Assembly: GCA_037951165.1 (NCBI GenBank)
Contig: JBBDHG010000116.1
Coordinates: forward strand, 707,001-771,000
Direction: 5' to 3'
Source: Lophius americanus
Lineage: Eukaryota; Chordata; Actinopteri; Lophiiformes; Lophiidae
DNA length: 64,000 bases
The first letter of the stretch is position 1. Every line of letters begins with the position of its first letter. The notes under the pieces are model-generated. The model had not been told where the DNA came from, did not search any database, and saw nothing but the letters and a program-made list of their open reading frames with translations. Below are positions 12,601 through 25,300 of this stretch, piece by piece. The position numbers and the translations under genes were made by a program.

Positions 12601-13229
12601 ATAAACGTCAAGAACCTACTTCAAACAACCTGGAGGACCACAAGAACCATAGGGAATTAACGGTTCAAAAAAACACAGCACTATTTAAGAACTCTTGATC
12701 CTTTAAAGGAACTCAGTAATCCATAGTAAAGCTCAGTACGTCAGAAACTCTTGGATCCATAGAAACTTTGCGGAACCACGTCATGTAGCCTGATCCTCGT
12801 CAAAAACATCAACAATCACAAACACAAAACCAGGTGAAACTCTTCAAGGAAGCATCGAATAGCTCACAGATCTCTGGATCCGTTCAAGGACCTATAGAAC
12901 CCTTTCAAGAGTCCTCAGAACTTCATTAAGGAATTGTAGATCATAAAAAGAAGTCTTGAACCTTTTCAAGATCCCACCGAACTTCCTGAAGGAACCGTGG
13001 ATTGATTCATTGAATCTCCCCTAAACCTCCACATGAATATCTACATCCTTATGAAGAACCTCTTCCTTGGCTTTACCTCATGTTCTGGCTTTCTGAGTCT
13101 TGATGCCATGATAACTCACCTGTCCCCCTCGCTGACATCACCTGGTTCCCCTTCCCTATCCTCAAGAACGATGGCGGGCGGTGTTAACGTGAGGACAGGG
13201 GGCAGGGCTGATGGAGTAACTTTTGCCAT
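6692..13229 (-). CDS. cnga1: CNGA1, rod cyclic-nucleotide-gated channel alpha subunit
   Basis: Exons in transcript order: 13229-13120, 11963-11901, 11829-11770, 10699-10625, 10540-10436, 10171-10065, 9990-9816, 9393-9257, 9169-8997, 8427-8302, 8119-7967, 7892-7661, 7180-7005, 6928-6692. The sum is 1929 bases, 642 residues plus stop. The N-terminus holds the family signature LFNVNNSNNN and a Lys/Glu-rich linker over two small exons. Then come S1 (YYYWLFFITIPVMYNW), S2-S4, the pore filter TLTTIGETPPPV with its Glu, the C-linker, and a cyclic-nucleotide-binding domain with FGEIS. GNRRTANI keeps the Thr and MKDGLLD the Asp linked to cGMP preference in rod channels. A C-terminal leucine-zipper coiled coil (EEKVERM...) follows. 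It forms the light-sensitive cation channel of rod outer segments with CNGB1. Next to NFXL1, as in human. The start has a good context (GCCATGG). Introns split the pore and binding domain finely, unlike mammalian CNGA1. Confidence 0.95.
7489..7626 (+). mobile_element. tRNA-derived SINE fragment in a CNGA1 intron
   Basis: A-box-like GACTCAGTTGGTAAGCGG and B-box-like GGTGGTTCTGTCCCC are followed by a body with CTTGAGCAACATACTGAACC and CTGCTCCCTAAGGG. The same layout occurs at 23192-23450 and 25248-25440, so this is a diverged copy of one family. It ends about 35 bases before the CNGA1 exon at 7661. Confidence 0.7.
8997..9169 (-). CDS. cnga1: CNGA1 pore-loop exon
   Basis: Encodes the extracellular turret, the pore helix and the selectivity filter (TIGETPPP), ending just inside S6 at DFL. 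The donor (CTG then GTGGGT) is phase 0 and joins VGVLIFATIVGN of the next exon, completing S6. The filter Glu that binds divalent cations is present. Confidence 0.92.
9430..9720. repeat. GCTAA-rich degenerate array in a CNGA1 intron
   Basis: Loose repeats of the kind GCTAATGCTAGCTATGATAG recur with variable spacing. It resembles arrays in SRRT, GP1BA and KIF1C introns; see the finding on these arrays. Confidence 0.7.
10229..10373. repeat. 36-bp tandem repeat in a CNGA1 intron
   Basis: About four copies at a 36-base period. Each carries CCTGGTCCACTAGACC and ATTAATAGAACCAAA. The two middle copies are nearly identical and the outer ones diverged. Confidence 0.85.
10820..11350. repeat. Degenerate tandem array (GCTAGCATGCCATGCTAATATC type)
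   Basis: Roughly fifteen diverged units, each with a version of TAGCATGCCATGCTAATATC followed by AGGACAGTGC, fill most of the CNGA1 intron between exons 10699-10625 and 11829-11770. A second related stretch (TGCTAACATGCTATCCTCCTG) runs from about 11440 to 11740. Confidence 0.8.
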
Positions 13230-14540
13230 GGCGATGATCTTTCCTCAGTTTTTCTGTTCACACATGAGGGTCAGTAAGAAGAACAATGAATTTGCGATCT
13301 TCTGGAGACATTGACTAGAAACCAGCTTCATAAACCCTTTAAAGCTCCTTTAAACCTTAGATCTTTTAATAGTCATATAGAAGTCCCTAACCATTACATG
13401 CACCTCCTTTCCTCTCCCCTGAACAACCTCTTCAACAAAGCGCTTGGCTAAACTGGTTCAATCTATCTCCAGAACTCTTGGATCCTTGAACAAATCCAAA
13501 ATGTCCACAGAGGTTCTTGAATGAACCTTCAGAATAACCCTCAAATCATCTTCAAGGGATCATTCATTGTCCGAATAAATACACCTTGAATCTTTGAAAG
13601 ACAAAGGAAACATATTCAGGAACCAATTTAAGATCATTGAGGAGCCTTAGATCTTTTGAAAATTCCCAAGGACCACCTTGCATGCTTTCAAAAACTCATC
13701 GAGAACATCTGCAACCTCATGAAGGAATGCCAGAAATTCCTCAGGCATGAACGACTTTTGCACCAATTTAGCATCTAAAAAAGTTCATCAGGGACACTTA
13801 AATCATTTCAAGGAGCACTAAAAGTGCATCTTCGGTATTTAACCCACTCAGTGTCAGCTCATCAAGCACCTCGGATCGCTTCAAGACCCTTACAGCCCAT
13901 ATCTTCTCTAAGAAGCCTTAGATCCTGTGACAAACCTTTAAAATCCACAGAAAAATACCTGACACCTCACAAGGAACCACCAAAACCTATTCAAGCATCT
14001 TTCATACTAACTCCAGGTCCTGTGGTTCCTTAATAGGAACCATACGAATCCAGAGGTTTCTCATTAAACCCACACAAAAACATCTTCAAGAATCATCTCA
14101 CACCTCTGAATCCTTAAAATGATTGCTGGACTCTTGATGACCGAATAAGAACTTCCATTTGGGAGGCTCTGATCTTTTGAAAAACCTCTGGAATCTCCTC
14201 AGGGACATATGAAAATCTCTATGGGTCCACCAGAATCTTTTCAAGGATGTATCAAAATGACTCAATGACTCGCGGATCCTAGAAAGGAACTTACATTTGT
14301 TCATCAAGAAAGTTTAGGTCCTGTATCTAAAGAACTTCCTTCAGGATTAGTAAAGGTTTATCTTATCTGTGAAGGACCTTTAAAACATCCCGGGCCACAT
14401 CAGAAGCCACTGAACCTCCTGAAGAACATCACAAACCTCATGAAGACCCTCTTCAAGGATGCATCAAAATGCCTCAAGAACCTGTGGATCCTCAAAATGA
14501 CTCATAGAAAACATATTTAAGAACCTCTCTAGTCTCCATC
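11965..14540. repeat. Degenerate AAGAACCTC/TTCAAG-rich array around CNGA1 first coding exon
   Basis: Apart from the coding exon and nearby 5' sequence (13081-13260), this stretch is a monotonous, highly degenerate repeat of phrases such as AAGAACCTCTTCAAG, GGATCCTTTAAGGAACT and CCTCAGAACTTC. Unit length is about 30-35 bases and drifts. No recognised transposon or other exon is seen. Confidence 0.7.
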
Positions 14541-14555
14541 GTCGCTGTGACTCAC

Positions 14556-14640
14556 CTGTCGGCAGATGACCTTTCACCCTTGGTTATGTGGCCTAGTTGA
14601 AGCTTGTTGCCATGGAAACTGAGGAGGCTCCTCTATATGA
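14556..14640 (-). promoter_or_regulatory. Probable CNGA1 5' noncoding exon with a perfect RFX X-box
   Basis: A strong minus-strand donor (CGACAG then GTGAGT) ends a candidate exon at 14556, and an acceptor (GTGAACAG) precedes the start codon at 13254. Within it, 14606-14619 is GTTGCCATGGAAAC, a perfect RFX X-box. The exon would carry a very short upstream ORF (ATG with stop seven codons on). CRX-like GGATTA hexamers sit further upstream at 14740-14745 and 14990-14995. Exon and promoter assignment are inferred. Confidence 0.45.
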
Positions 14641-16187
14641 GAGTGTAGAGAAAGAGAAGAAAATAGAGAGATAGAGACAAGGAAAAGTGGAGGAATGTCT
14701 GGAGGACCCAGCAAGAGAGTCACCCTGACTAGGATAAAGGGATTAGAGGAAGGATCATATTCTCCAAAATCTCAACGAACCGGACCGCAGGCCGGTCACA
14801 CATTCAGTTACACCGCTCGAGAAAAGGCACACAAGTAAAAGTAATCGGTTACTGTCCTAAACAGGGAATTGTGAATGTTTTATCGTTGATTATGAAAGTT
14901 CTCATCAGACGATACTGAGAGATTAAAAAGATCCCCCTGAGTCAGCGTAGTAACATTAATCACACAAACACACAAGGACAGATCTGAGAGGATTATCAGG
15001 GCTTACACTTGGGTGCATGTGTGTGTATGAGTGACTGAGTTCATTCTGGATCTCCCTTCAACTTGTGGAAGGAAACATTTATTCATCACTCCCATGATGC
15101 TTCGGGTGGCAGTAAACCAGAGGCTAGTTATAGCAGCAGGTTTGAATGACAGTTGTCAAATTAAATTGTACACCTGCTGCCTGACCACCAGAGGGCGCCA
15201 TAGAAGGGTTTGAATGGAGGGCAGGACATCTACAAATGACCTATCTTCCTTAATATATGCTTAAGCAATTATGACACACAATCTTCATTTTCCCTTAGTT
15301 TCCTTACATTTCTTAGTCCTAATTTGATAACTTTCCTTATTCTTTTATTTCCCAAAGGGAATAAATTAAATCTGCTGCGGAGCACCAAGACATAACAAAG
15401 GTAATATCTATATATGAAACAAGTCGGCGAGATGTTTTATTTTTTCTGGTGTTTGATTTATATTCACAATCGCAACATGAATCAAATGAAACAGAAAATG
15501 TAACCTTTTGTTTTTGTTAGTATATAAACACAGAAAGTAGAAATCTGTGTTCAGGATTCTCACAACACTGTTCAAAAAGGACTGAGGAGAGTAACCTAGT
15601 GATTTTTCTTGGAAGAGACATTGCACTTTATCATATTATGTCTATTATTAATATGTGTGGCTTACAAAGACTAAAAGACGGGTTTATTACAGAAGTGTCC
15701 CTTATGTACCAACTGTAAAGAAATGCTAATATTATGACTGCATTACAGTAATATATTATCAAAAGTATCACTAGTGTTTTATATGCACACAAAGTTAAAA
15801 TACGCATTATAATAAGACAAACATTTGTTTATAACATCTAACAAGTAATATATATGTTACAATTTGCATACAAGCTCAACTCAAAACTTAGAGCGGTTCA
15901 CATCCATAACGTTGGGACTGCCTGAAATTGTTTTCAACACTTTAGCATTAGTTCATTTGAAGAGACTAGCATATTAGCATTAGTTGTTTTGAGGTTAGCA
16001 TGTTGGCAATAGCTGTTTTTCACAGGTTAGGAATTTTTATTATTAACAGGCTAGAACATTATTTATATGAACATTATATTGTAGTTGTAGCATTAATATG
16101 TATATAATAATAATAATAATAATAATAATATCTTCAAATTCTTAAGACGGTGAACATAGAAACAGAAGTCGTGTTTAGGTCGGTTTG
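14641..16187. other. CNGA1-SRRT intergenic region
   Basis: No coding exon is recognised. It contains candidate CNGA1 upstream sites, a CTCF-like motif at 15185-15199, AT-rich sequence and an (ATA)n run at 16104-16130. Confidence 0.6.
15185..15199 (+). promoter_or_regulatory. CTCF-like motif
   Basis: CCACCAGAGGGCGCC fits the core CTCF consensus closely. It lies between two unrelated genes, where an insulator would make sense. Binding cannot be told from sequence alone. Confidence 0.4.
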
Positions 16188-16193
16188 TTTATT
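16188..16193 (-). terminator. SRRT polyadenylation signal
   Basis: Plus-strand TTTATT (AATAAA on the minus strand) lies about 155 bases past the SRRT stop codon at 16348-16350. Confidence 0.65.
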
Positions 16194-16347
16194 GAAAAGT
16201 GGAACCAGATTACATCCAGTAATGACACAAATGTCGGTCCTGTTGACTCACAAACACACGGGCTAGAAAAACAAACAACAAACAACTGGAGGGACAACAA
16301 AGAAGATAATGGGAGATGTAGGATTTAAAAAAGTTTTTAAAAATGTT

Positions 16348-19300
16348 TTAAAAGAAGTCGAGGTCTTCAGGAGCATCCAGGTCTCTGTATTCGATGATGG
16401 AGCGGGGGTCCATTCGCATGCCTCTGAACTCACAAAAACAGTGATATTAATGAATGAAATTAATGATAAATAAATAAATAATATCTTGATTCATTAATCG
16501 GTTTGTTACCTGTTGTTCCTCTGTTTCCCTGGAAAGCCCCCTCCTCCTAAATTACCTCTGAAGTTGTCATAGTTACCACGACCAGCCCCAAACTGGTTGA
16601 GGGGATAAGGAGGCCCACCTGGAACACAAAACACACCAACCAATCAGGACCAAACTTGGACTGCCTTAACAGCAAATGACACAGCATGAGTCTGGGAGCA
16701 GCTTCAGACTGTAGAAAATCTCAGACAATAACAAATACAAATAACAACCTAACAAATAGGTACGCCACCTAAACCTGAACTGTTACGAGGTGATTGTGCG
16801 TGTGTATGTTGTACCAGGGAATCCAGGCATAGGAGGTCTAACACCAGGTGGATATCCCAGAAGGCTTTGCTGCTGTGGTGAATGACCAGGAAAACCTGCC
16901 ATACCAGGGGGCGTGGCTAAGAGACAGAGATATAGATGATGAAAGATGTCAGATTGGACCACACTTCAATGAGTTCTGTGGGTGTGTCAGTCACCTTGTG
17001 CTGGCGGTGGATGGGGCTTGTTCTCAGGGAGGGCCGGTCTCTTGGCATCCAGCAGGAAGTTGTTGAAGAAGTCGACTTCCTGTCTGACGGCAGACACCTT
17101 GTCTCCGTGTTTGTTTAGGATGTGTTTACGCACAAATTCTGGCGCCTGATTAACAAGAGCCAACGTTAGAACGGTAACCAGTCACGCTTCACCTGCACAC
17201 AGATGGCGGCTGGACTCACCTTGAACTTCTTCCCGCTCAGAGGACATAGCCATTTGTCTTTGCTGAGCTCCTGCGTGTTGGACGTCAGGAACTTCTCCAC
17301 CTGGTCACCAGTACAAAATTACAGCTTCAGCCATTCGTTTATATAAGAAGTGGAAGTAACGGAAATCTAATCATAAAATTGGATGTGATAAAACTTGGCA
17401 AGAACTGAAAAATTAAATGATAAATAGAGTGATATATGGTCATTTGATAAACATAAGAGTTTATTTTAAATAGTGTTACTACCATCCAAAAAAGCACAAT
17501 TCCTGTTAAACAAATCCGCCTGGGAGGGGATGTATCCGCAAACTGGCCCCACAAACTGATTGCACATGTGAAGGTCTCCAATAACCACAGATTCACCTAC
17601 ACCAAGACTAGCTGTCTGGGAGGACACAACAAGAACCTTCAGTGGAACATTGTGATAAGTCAGAAAATGACAAAGTAGAGCTTTTAGCAACATCCAAAAC
17701 GGTCGTGACATAGCACTTAAGAAAACCAGGGAAAAGCCCATCATACCCACTGCAAAGTCTAGGTGGTGGATCTCTGATGCTGTGGGGCTGCTTTTCCTTT
17801 CAATGGCATTGGGAAAATAGATGGTATCATGCACACCACCAAATATTAAATGAAAACCCAATATCCTCTGACAGGAAATAAAGTGGGCCAGGGTTGGATT
17901 TTCCAGCAGATCAATGATCTGACGCACATCTTAACATCAACCCAAGAATGGTTAAGAGATCAAAAATAAAGGCTTAGACTCCAATAAGCTCATTATCCAT
18001 TGCCATCTTTTGTCAAATTTATTCTTTTGTAACCTTTGGTAGTAGGTTATCCGTTTTATCACATAAATATCCCCCATAGTTTGACTCCAGTAGTTATAAG
18101 AAGGGGTTGGGGCTTTGACCATTTGATTGTACTGCATTTTAAAGATGCAGTTGGAAAAATACGTAATACATATTTTGTAGCTTTTCCCTCTATGCCTTCA
18201 GGTTTTACCCCAAAGAGCCATCAGGGGGTCTGGAAGGATGTCATTGTGGAACACCCCCTTAAGTGCTCGATAAACACCCTCCCAGAACGGCCGGTTGTGC
18301 AGTTATCTGAGGTGTTCAGAAGTATCTGGAAATTACTTCCTATTTGAATTTTCTAAAATTGTTAGCTCTGGTCAACACAACACTACCTGGTGGTGAATTG
18401 GGTCAGATGGCGGGGGAGGAAGCTGGATAAACCTGGTAGGCCCAAACGAATAGTGAGGGTCTACTGTGAACGTCTGGCCGAGGACTCTGTCAATATGGTC
18501 TTCAACTCCCACCTCAGGCAGAGCTTCAACCGAGTTCCGGGGTTGGCGGGGGACAAGGAAACTGAGTGGTGGTGGTGGTTCCCCTTTTTAAGAAGGGGGA
18601 CCAGACGGTATGTTCCAACTATGGGGGGATCATACTCAACCTCCCTGGGAAGGTCATATATATGTACACACACACAGCACACACACAGGAAAACATATAT
18701 ATATTTTAGTGAGTAATTTGAATTTAAGATCATGGGTAAATACATTTTTAGCGTCTCATCTTCCTCATTGATTCTAGAGTGTACTGCATATATTTATATT
18801 TTTTATTTATTCCTTGAAGGGGGATGAAGATCCCACCTTTCTGGCCAATCAAAGCTTTGGAGGGAGTCTGTGTGTTTTGGGTTTTTTGGCAGTATGTAAC
18901 AAAAAGCGGCATCCTGTAAAGGAAAAGCGCTAGTAAGGGGTTGCGAACGATAAAATGACTATCATTATTGAAAATAAAATATAAATAAGTTTGATATAAA
19001 ATGAATCACATGAAAATACCACCCATTTTTATTTCATATGCATTCTTATCACTTCCAGTTTTATTATTAATTTTAGTTAGTGCCACCCCCCCAGAGCTAA
19101 AAAATAAATAAATAATGTTACGGCGCCGGCCTGAGACAGACGGGTGTGTCACCTCGTGTTCGGGGTCCTTCTTCCCCATTTTGGTGGCTTCTTCTTCGTT
19201 CAGCGTCTCAGAGGGCGACAGCAGTGGTGCCAGACGCTCCTCGCACATCTTCTGGTGCTCATTCACTGTCCAATCAACACACAGCGCCTCATTACAAATT

Positions 19301-22300
19301 ATGACCTCATCACCACCCCCTGCCCAAAAATGTGTGTGTTTGCGTACCTTCGGTGGAGGTGATCTTGGCAAAAGGAAGGGGTCCTCGTACGTGGATCAGG
19401 CCACAGCGATGGGGCATCTCGTCCTCACCTGGGTACTCACAGAAGTTATAGTAATCCACCGAGTGGACCAGGCGCAGGTAGAGCAGGAGTCGGTCCAGAA
19501 CCTGGAACAACAGACACGGTCAGCACATAGACCAGAACAACAACAGTCCTATCAGACCTAAAAAGTTCATCCCACCTTCAGCAGCTTCTCATCTGTCTCT
19601 ACAGTAACGTCAGAAGAGTTGGGGTCTTTCCCGTCACCTCCATCCTCGTCGTTCGCCCCTGAGGCTCCGGTGAGCTCCTCCTCCTCAGCACTGACCTCCT
19701 CGATCAGGTAATCTGTGATGTTTTTCAGGACGGGGTTGGTCTCCATCTGCAGCATGAGAACTTTCAAGGTTGGTAAATTGGTATTTAATGAACAATTTGA
19801 TATATTTTTAATTATTACCTTTTTATTCTTATATTAATAAATCAGTTTTTTAATTACTTAGATTATTTATAATTTCAACTAACCAAATACTTATTTAACT
19901 TACTGTAATGTTTATATTTAATTAAATTAATATATTTAATTTATTAAATATCAATGATGTAAATAACCAAGTTTGTACTTTTTAATTATTATATTTCGTA
20001 CTCTTCTCTTCACAAAACAGTTGTTTTTAATTTTATCAACTAACCACACTAACTATTCATTATATTTAGTCAGCAGACGTGTTGTCCCAAAGCCTTTAAA
20101 GCAATGATGTCATCAGCAGTAGGCCGCGCCTACCTGTCCTGCCCACAGATCCCCCTTCTGGTCCAGACTGTGGATGAGGCGCGCCGACAGCCGTATGTCG
20201 TTCCTCACCACCGGTTTGTGGTGCGTCAAGCCGTTAACAGAGCGAACACGCCGGCACAGGTCTCTGTTGACCACTGGGGACAGCTCGCAGTCTCTGAGCT
20301 GAGGGACGTCACACCAATAAAACGTTAGCTCACCTGTGTGAAAGTAAGTGGGTTCACATGGACACTTTCCGCCTTTCAGAATGAAATCATTCCGGAAGGA
20401 TATTCCTGTTACTAACATAAGTGGTGGTCTAATCAGAAACGGTGTCTACATGCACCGACACAGCAATCGGCAGAACTGTCAACAGCTGAGTTTTATCCGA
20501 AGGTGGGCGTCTGATCGTGGGATCAGGGTAGTTATTGTGACACTTTTAATGAATAAACAGCTTGATAGCTTCTTTTATAGCCTACTGGAAACACGAGGGA
20601 GGGAGTGACGGAGAAAAGCTTAAGTTCAACTCTGACCAACCTTACATCAATTCGACGTAATCACAAATGAAGCTATTAGTGAGGCCTGCTCTGTAGTAAA
20701 CTCACCAGATATGTTACGTTATTCCCAGATCCACGTCGTGGACAGAGGTCTTTGATTCATTCATTCGCCGTACCCTGTTAATTGTTGCGGGGTCTGGAGC
20801 CTATTCCAGCTCGCGTGGGTCTGATCGAATTTGTTGTGGTGGCATTTATAATCATAATCGACGTCTTCAATGTTTTCCAGCGATTTTTAATTTGTTCACA
20901 GCATCTGTCCATCACGGCTCATGCAGCTTTTCTTGGACGTGTTTGTAAAATAAATTATTTCTTACTGTACTTAATATTTTCAGAATTTGCATTAAAAAGT
21001 AACTCTTCTGCGGTCTACATTTTTAAATGCACGTGATCATCGTGCATGTGAGAAGCGCTCACCAAGGATTATTCCGACAAACCGTTTACATGCAGCGGTT
21101 GTCTTTCCGAACGTCTTTCTGAAAGGGACTTAGACTAACCCCTTGCAAAGGAATGAAAACTCATTCGGAAAACGTCTTCTCTTCCGGATAGGGGTGTTTA
21201 CGTTTAGCCTTTTCTTTCTGATAAGGCTTCTTTTCCGAATCGATTCGGAGTCAGGCTGTCCATGTAAACCCACCTAGTGTCAGACTCTGCGTATGTTTTT
21301 TAGTTACCCTGATGATCTGCAGGTTCCAACACGTCTCCTTGATGTTCACGCTACGGTCAAAGGTCACCCAGCACCGCCTGAAGAACCTGAAACATTCAGA
21401 CTTTAAAGATCTGCTCATGTTGTCATGGTGACCTCAACAACAATTGATAACTCAGACCACGTTTTGACATCATCAAACCCCAGAGCGAAATCTATGGTGA
21501 CCAATCCGTCTTACGGTTGCTGAACTCAGTTTGCTGATAACACTTAAGAGCCTTTCAGACGGTAAGCAGGACTAACTCTGAGCTAGCAAGTTAACTTTAA
21601 GGTAGCCCGCTAACAATTACTTAACCAGACAACTCCGAGCTAGCCGGCTAACAAGGTCCTAGTTGGCAAACTCCAAGTTACCAAATTACATTTGAGATAG
21701 CGAGGTTAAATCTGAAATAGACCCCCTGAACTACTTGCTCTCACCTCCTCTCTGGCTGAGGATCCGACAGCGCCACCCGCAGGAAGCCAGAGTACCTGCG
21801 ACACAACTGAAGACAGCAACCGAGTTAGTGTCGCCTCCCACACAGAGGCTGGTGAGTGATATATGGTCAGGACTTACGGCAGTGATCTCCTCCTTCGACA
21901 CCTCTGGCGGGATGCTCCTGATGAACAAAGAAGTCGTAAGATGGAGTGGACGGGGCTTCGCTGGAGCCTCCTCCCTCTTCTTCTCTCGCTCTTTACGGCG
22001 CTCTGAAACAAAAACAAGTATGGCTTCGTTTCCCTTGCAAGTGTGTCAATCAAACCAAGAACAACGTGGTGCCACCACCTGAATTTAATCTACTTTTTAA
22101 TTTAATTTGTACTCTAACGAAATATCCAGATTGAGATAATTTTCAGATTCCTTATCAGCCCATTGATTTAAATAGTCACATGACTGCGAAACCGACACCG
22201 TCTGTCAAGCACTTGTCACATCCTCTCATTCATACCATCTTCCTCCTCTTCCTCCTTCTCCTCGTCCTCCTCCTTCTCTCCTTCTGAATGGGAGGAGTCA

Positions 22301-25300
22301 GACTCTGAGGCGCTGCCCTCACCGCTTTCGGCTGACACGCTGCGTTTCCTCTTTCTGCCCTGAGAGTAAAGGGTGGCGTTAACATCATCATCGCATCATT
22401 GGTGCGTTAACAGCCAACCAGAGGAAATACTCACTTTCTTGATCGTCTTCTCCTCCTCTTTATCTTTCTTTTTCTTCTCTTTTTTTTTCTTCTCCTCCTC
22501 CTCCTCCTCCTCCTCTCCTTCTTCCCCTTCTTCTCCTTCCTCCTCCTCCTCCTCCTCCTCGCCATTCTGCTTGGCAGCGGCATCACAGTCCTGAGCAGGG
22601 GAAAAACTAAAAATGTTTTCTCCAGATGTTTAACTTCAGATATTATATAAAATCTTATCAAATAACCAATTTCTTATTTTTATGGCAAATTATTATATTT
22701 TTAGTCAATTGACAGAACGATTTATTCGATTCAAATGACCATCTTATTTTTAATCTTATTGTACCACTTTAAGAAAAGTTACACTTTCAAACAGCTTCTA
22801 AGTGCTTTATAATTCATTCATGAATTAGGTCAACACTTAATGAATCATTAAAAGGTGGAACAACTAATTAGATATAGTCGACAACAGCCTACATTTATCT
22901 GTTCTGTAAGGCCACGTACTATTTACTTTGTCTTCTCCATCAGCCTGTTCTGCATCTTTGGAGTGGATTCTTCTCCTGTCAATCACCATGTTCCTCAGTT
23001 TTACTACCACTTTATTACTATCATTTAGAACACACAAGATGGTGCTTCATTTTGAAGTATCATACACATGACCTAAACAAGTACTTGCTAGGTCTGTTAT
23101 TGAAAAAGAAACCTTGTTGTTAAGTGTTCAACATCACCATTTTAATCTTTGCCAACTTTTATAAACCCTCCTCCAATAAAACATGGCAAAGGGCTTCTAT
23201 AGCTCAATTGGTAGATCAATCATCTTTTTCAACCGGAAGACCAGGGTCCGACCCCTGCCCCGACACAACACGCAGTTGGTCTTTGAGCAAGACCCTAAAA
23301 CCTCGGTTGCCCAGACGTGCATAGGCGCCGCCCAATGGTCCCTCAGGGATGGGTCAAATGCAGAGATATATTTCACAATGTTCTACCTTATGTGTGTACC
23401 GTTAAAAATGTGATGAGTAAAGATTATTATTATTATTATTATTAAAATAAGACAGCAGAAATAAGTAATTTGAGTTATCCAAAGGGTACATTCATTGATT
23501 AATTAAATTAAATTAATTTATTTATTTAAAACGGTATTATAATTGTTTATTAATGATTTATGAAGTGATTTCAAGCTTATTAAAAACGATCTATAAATCC
23601 TCTATAAGGGTGGTATTACTGTGAAACCTTAACACTGTTGAAAACCTACCTAAATTATTTTATCCATTCTGAGTATGTTTCTTGAAGTTAATCAGGAGAA
23701 TATGATGTCCTAGGTCTAATAGTTTTGGCCAGGAGGGCCATAATCATTTTGAGATCTGTGACAACCAGGACCAACGTCATCCAGCCTCTGACCTTCCTCG
23801 TTGATTTGGCCATCTCTCCAGGACTCATCCCCTCGGTTCGACTCGCTGTTGTCGGCTCCGACCCCGTCTGGCGGCTCAAATTTCCCCCACTTGGCTCTGC
23901 TGGACTCTTCTCGCCACATACTTCAGTAGCTCCTCCCCCTCCACAGCTTCCACCACTACCCGCTCCTGAAGGAGCTGTAGGTACTTCCAGAACCTGAAGG
24001 TCAAAGTCTGTCCCTCCTTCCATCTTTATCACCGCTGCAGAAAAAAATATCAAAAACAGCGTGAGACATCAGGAAGGTTGGACTTCTTTACCAAGAAACC
24101 CCGGCATAAAGGCAGGAAACTAGTTCCATCTATTTCTACCTGCGTCCAGCAGCTTGATAATGGCGGGGGCGTGTTCCATGTCCAGTGACACGTCGTCCTG
24201 CCAGTTGTTGTCCAGCAAGAACAGGAAGACAGTGAGACGAGTTTTGAGGGCGACCAGAGACTCTGCCCTCCTTGTTCTGATGTCATCAGGGTGGTACTTG
24301 GAACGGAACCACTCCTGGTCTTTATGCTGCAGGAAGAAGTCTTGAAGCTGCTGCCGCCTGAAGTCCAATTTGTACTGGTTGTAGCGCTTCACCGATTCGG
24401 TCTCGTCAACGCTGTCCTCCATGTTCAACAGGAACTCCTGCATTCACACATGCAAAAGTAAACAAAAAAGAACCCGCAAACAAATCCATGAAGCCACTCT
24501 ACTAAAAAGGCTACAACACCTCCACTCACCTTAAAGGTCATCATGGTGGGAGGACCAGGAGGTGGGAGATCTGGATCCACCATCCCCAACCTGAGAGACA
24601 TACCACAGGTTAACAAAAAAATGCAGATGATGCTGTTAGTACAGGGAAGTTAATTATAACAACAACCTATCTGAGCAAACTAATAAGATAGGAATGGTGT
24701 CATAAAACTTTGGAAGCTTCACTTAAGCTTTAATTGGCTAGAGACACGTTTCGGTCAGTAACAGACATGCTGCCATTAGCCGCACCACCGTCTACAAACA
24801 TGGTCACACATCTATGGACGTGCAAACTTTATATGCATGTATGCCGAAATTAGATGAAGACATGCTAAAATTAGCTACATGTATTGAAAAATTATTTTTA
24901 TTTTACTGTTACATTGGGTTCCCAAAACAACTCGAAGGCATCGTGTTAAATTGGCTATCATGACCGAATCCGACTGTGGTTATCCCTAACGTGAATGAGC
25001 CCAACTTTAACCAGAACATAATTTCTAAGTATTTGTCCAAACTTGACCAGAGTCCAAGACTATTAGTCGAGCCTGGCCCAAACCCGGTTGGCCCTTCGTA
25101 TCTTGCCAATCAGGGTCTAACGAGACTGGTTGGGTGAAAGAGATTAGAAGCATTATCTGTAGCGTGCACCAGTGTAGCTGTGGTTCCCGCAAGGCAGGCT
25201 AACCATAGCAGCGACTATCTAGGAATCCAGCATCAGACCCCAGGGCAGCTGTTGCTCAGTGGGTAGAGTGGTCGTCTCTCAATCGGAAGATTGGGTTCTT

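Noticed and set aside
17466..17927. Minus-strand ORF of 153 codons
   Set aside because: It is the antisense of the plus-strand Tc1 fossil; no domain is seen in this frame.
22373..22594. Plus-strand Ser-rich ORF
   Set aside because: Antisense of the Glu/Lys-rich SRRT exon 22435-22590.
23192..23265. Possible tRNA gene
   Set aside because: A and B boxes are present but no acceptor-stem pairing. The sequence continues into a SINE body with an ATT tail and has two sister copies in the window.
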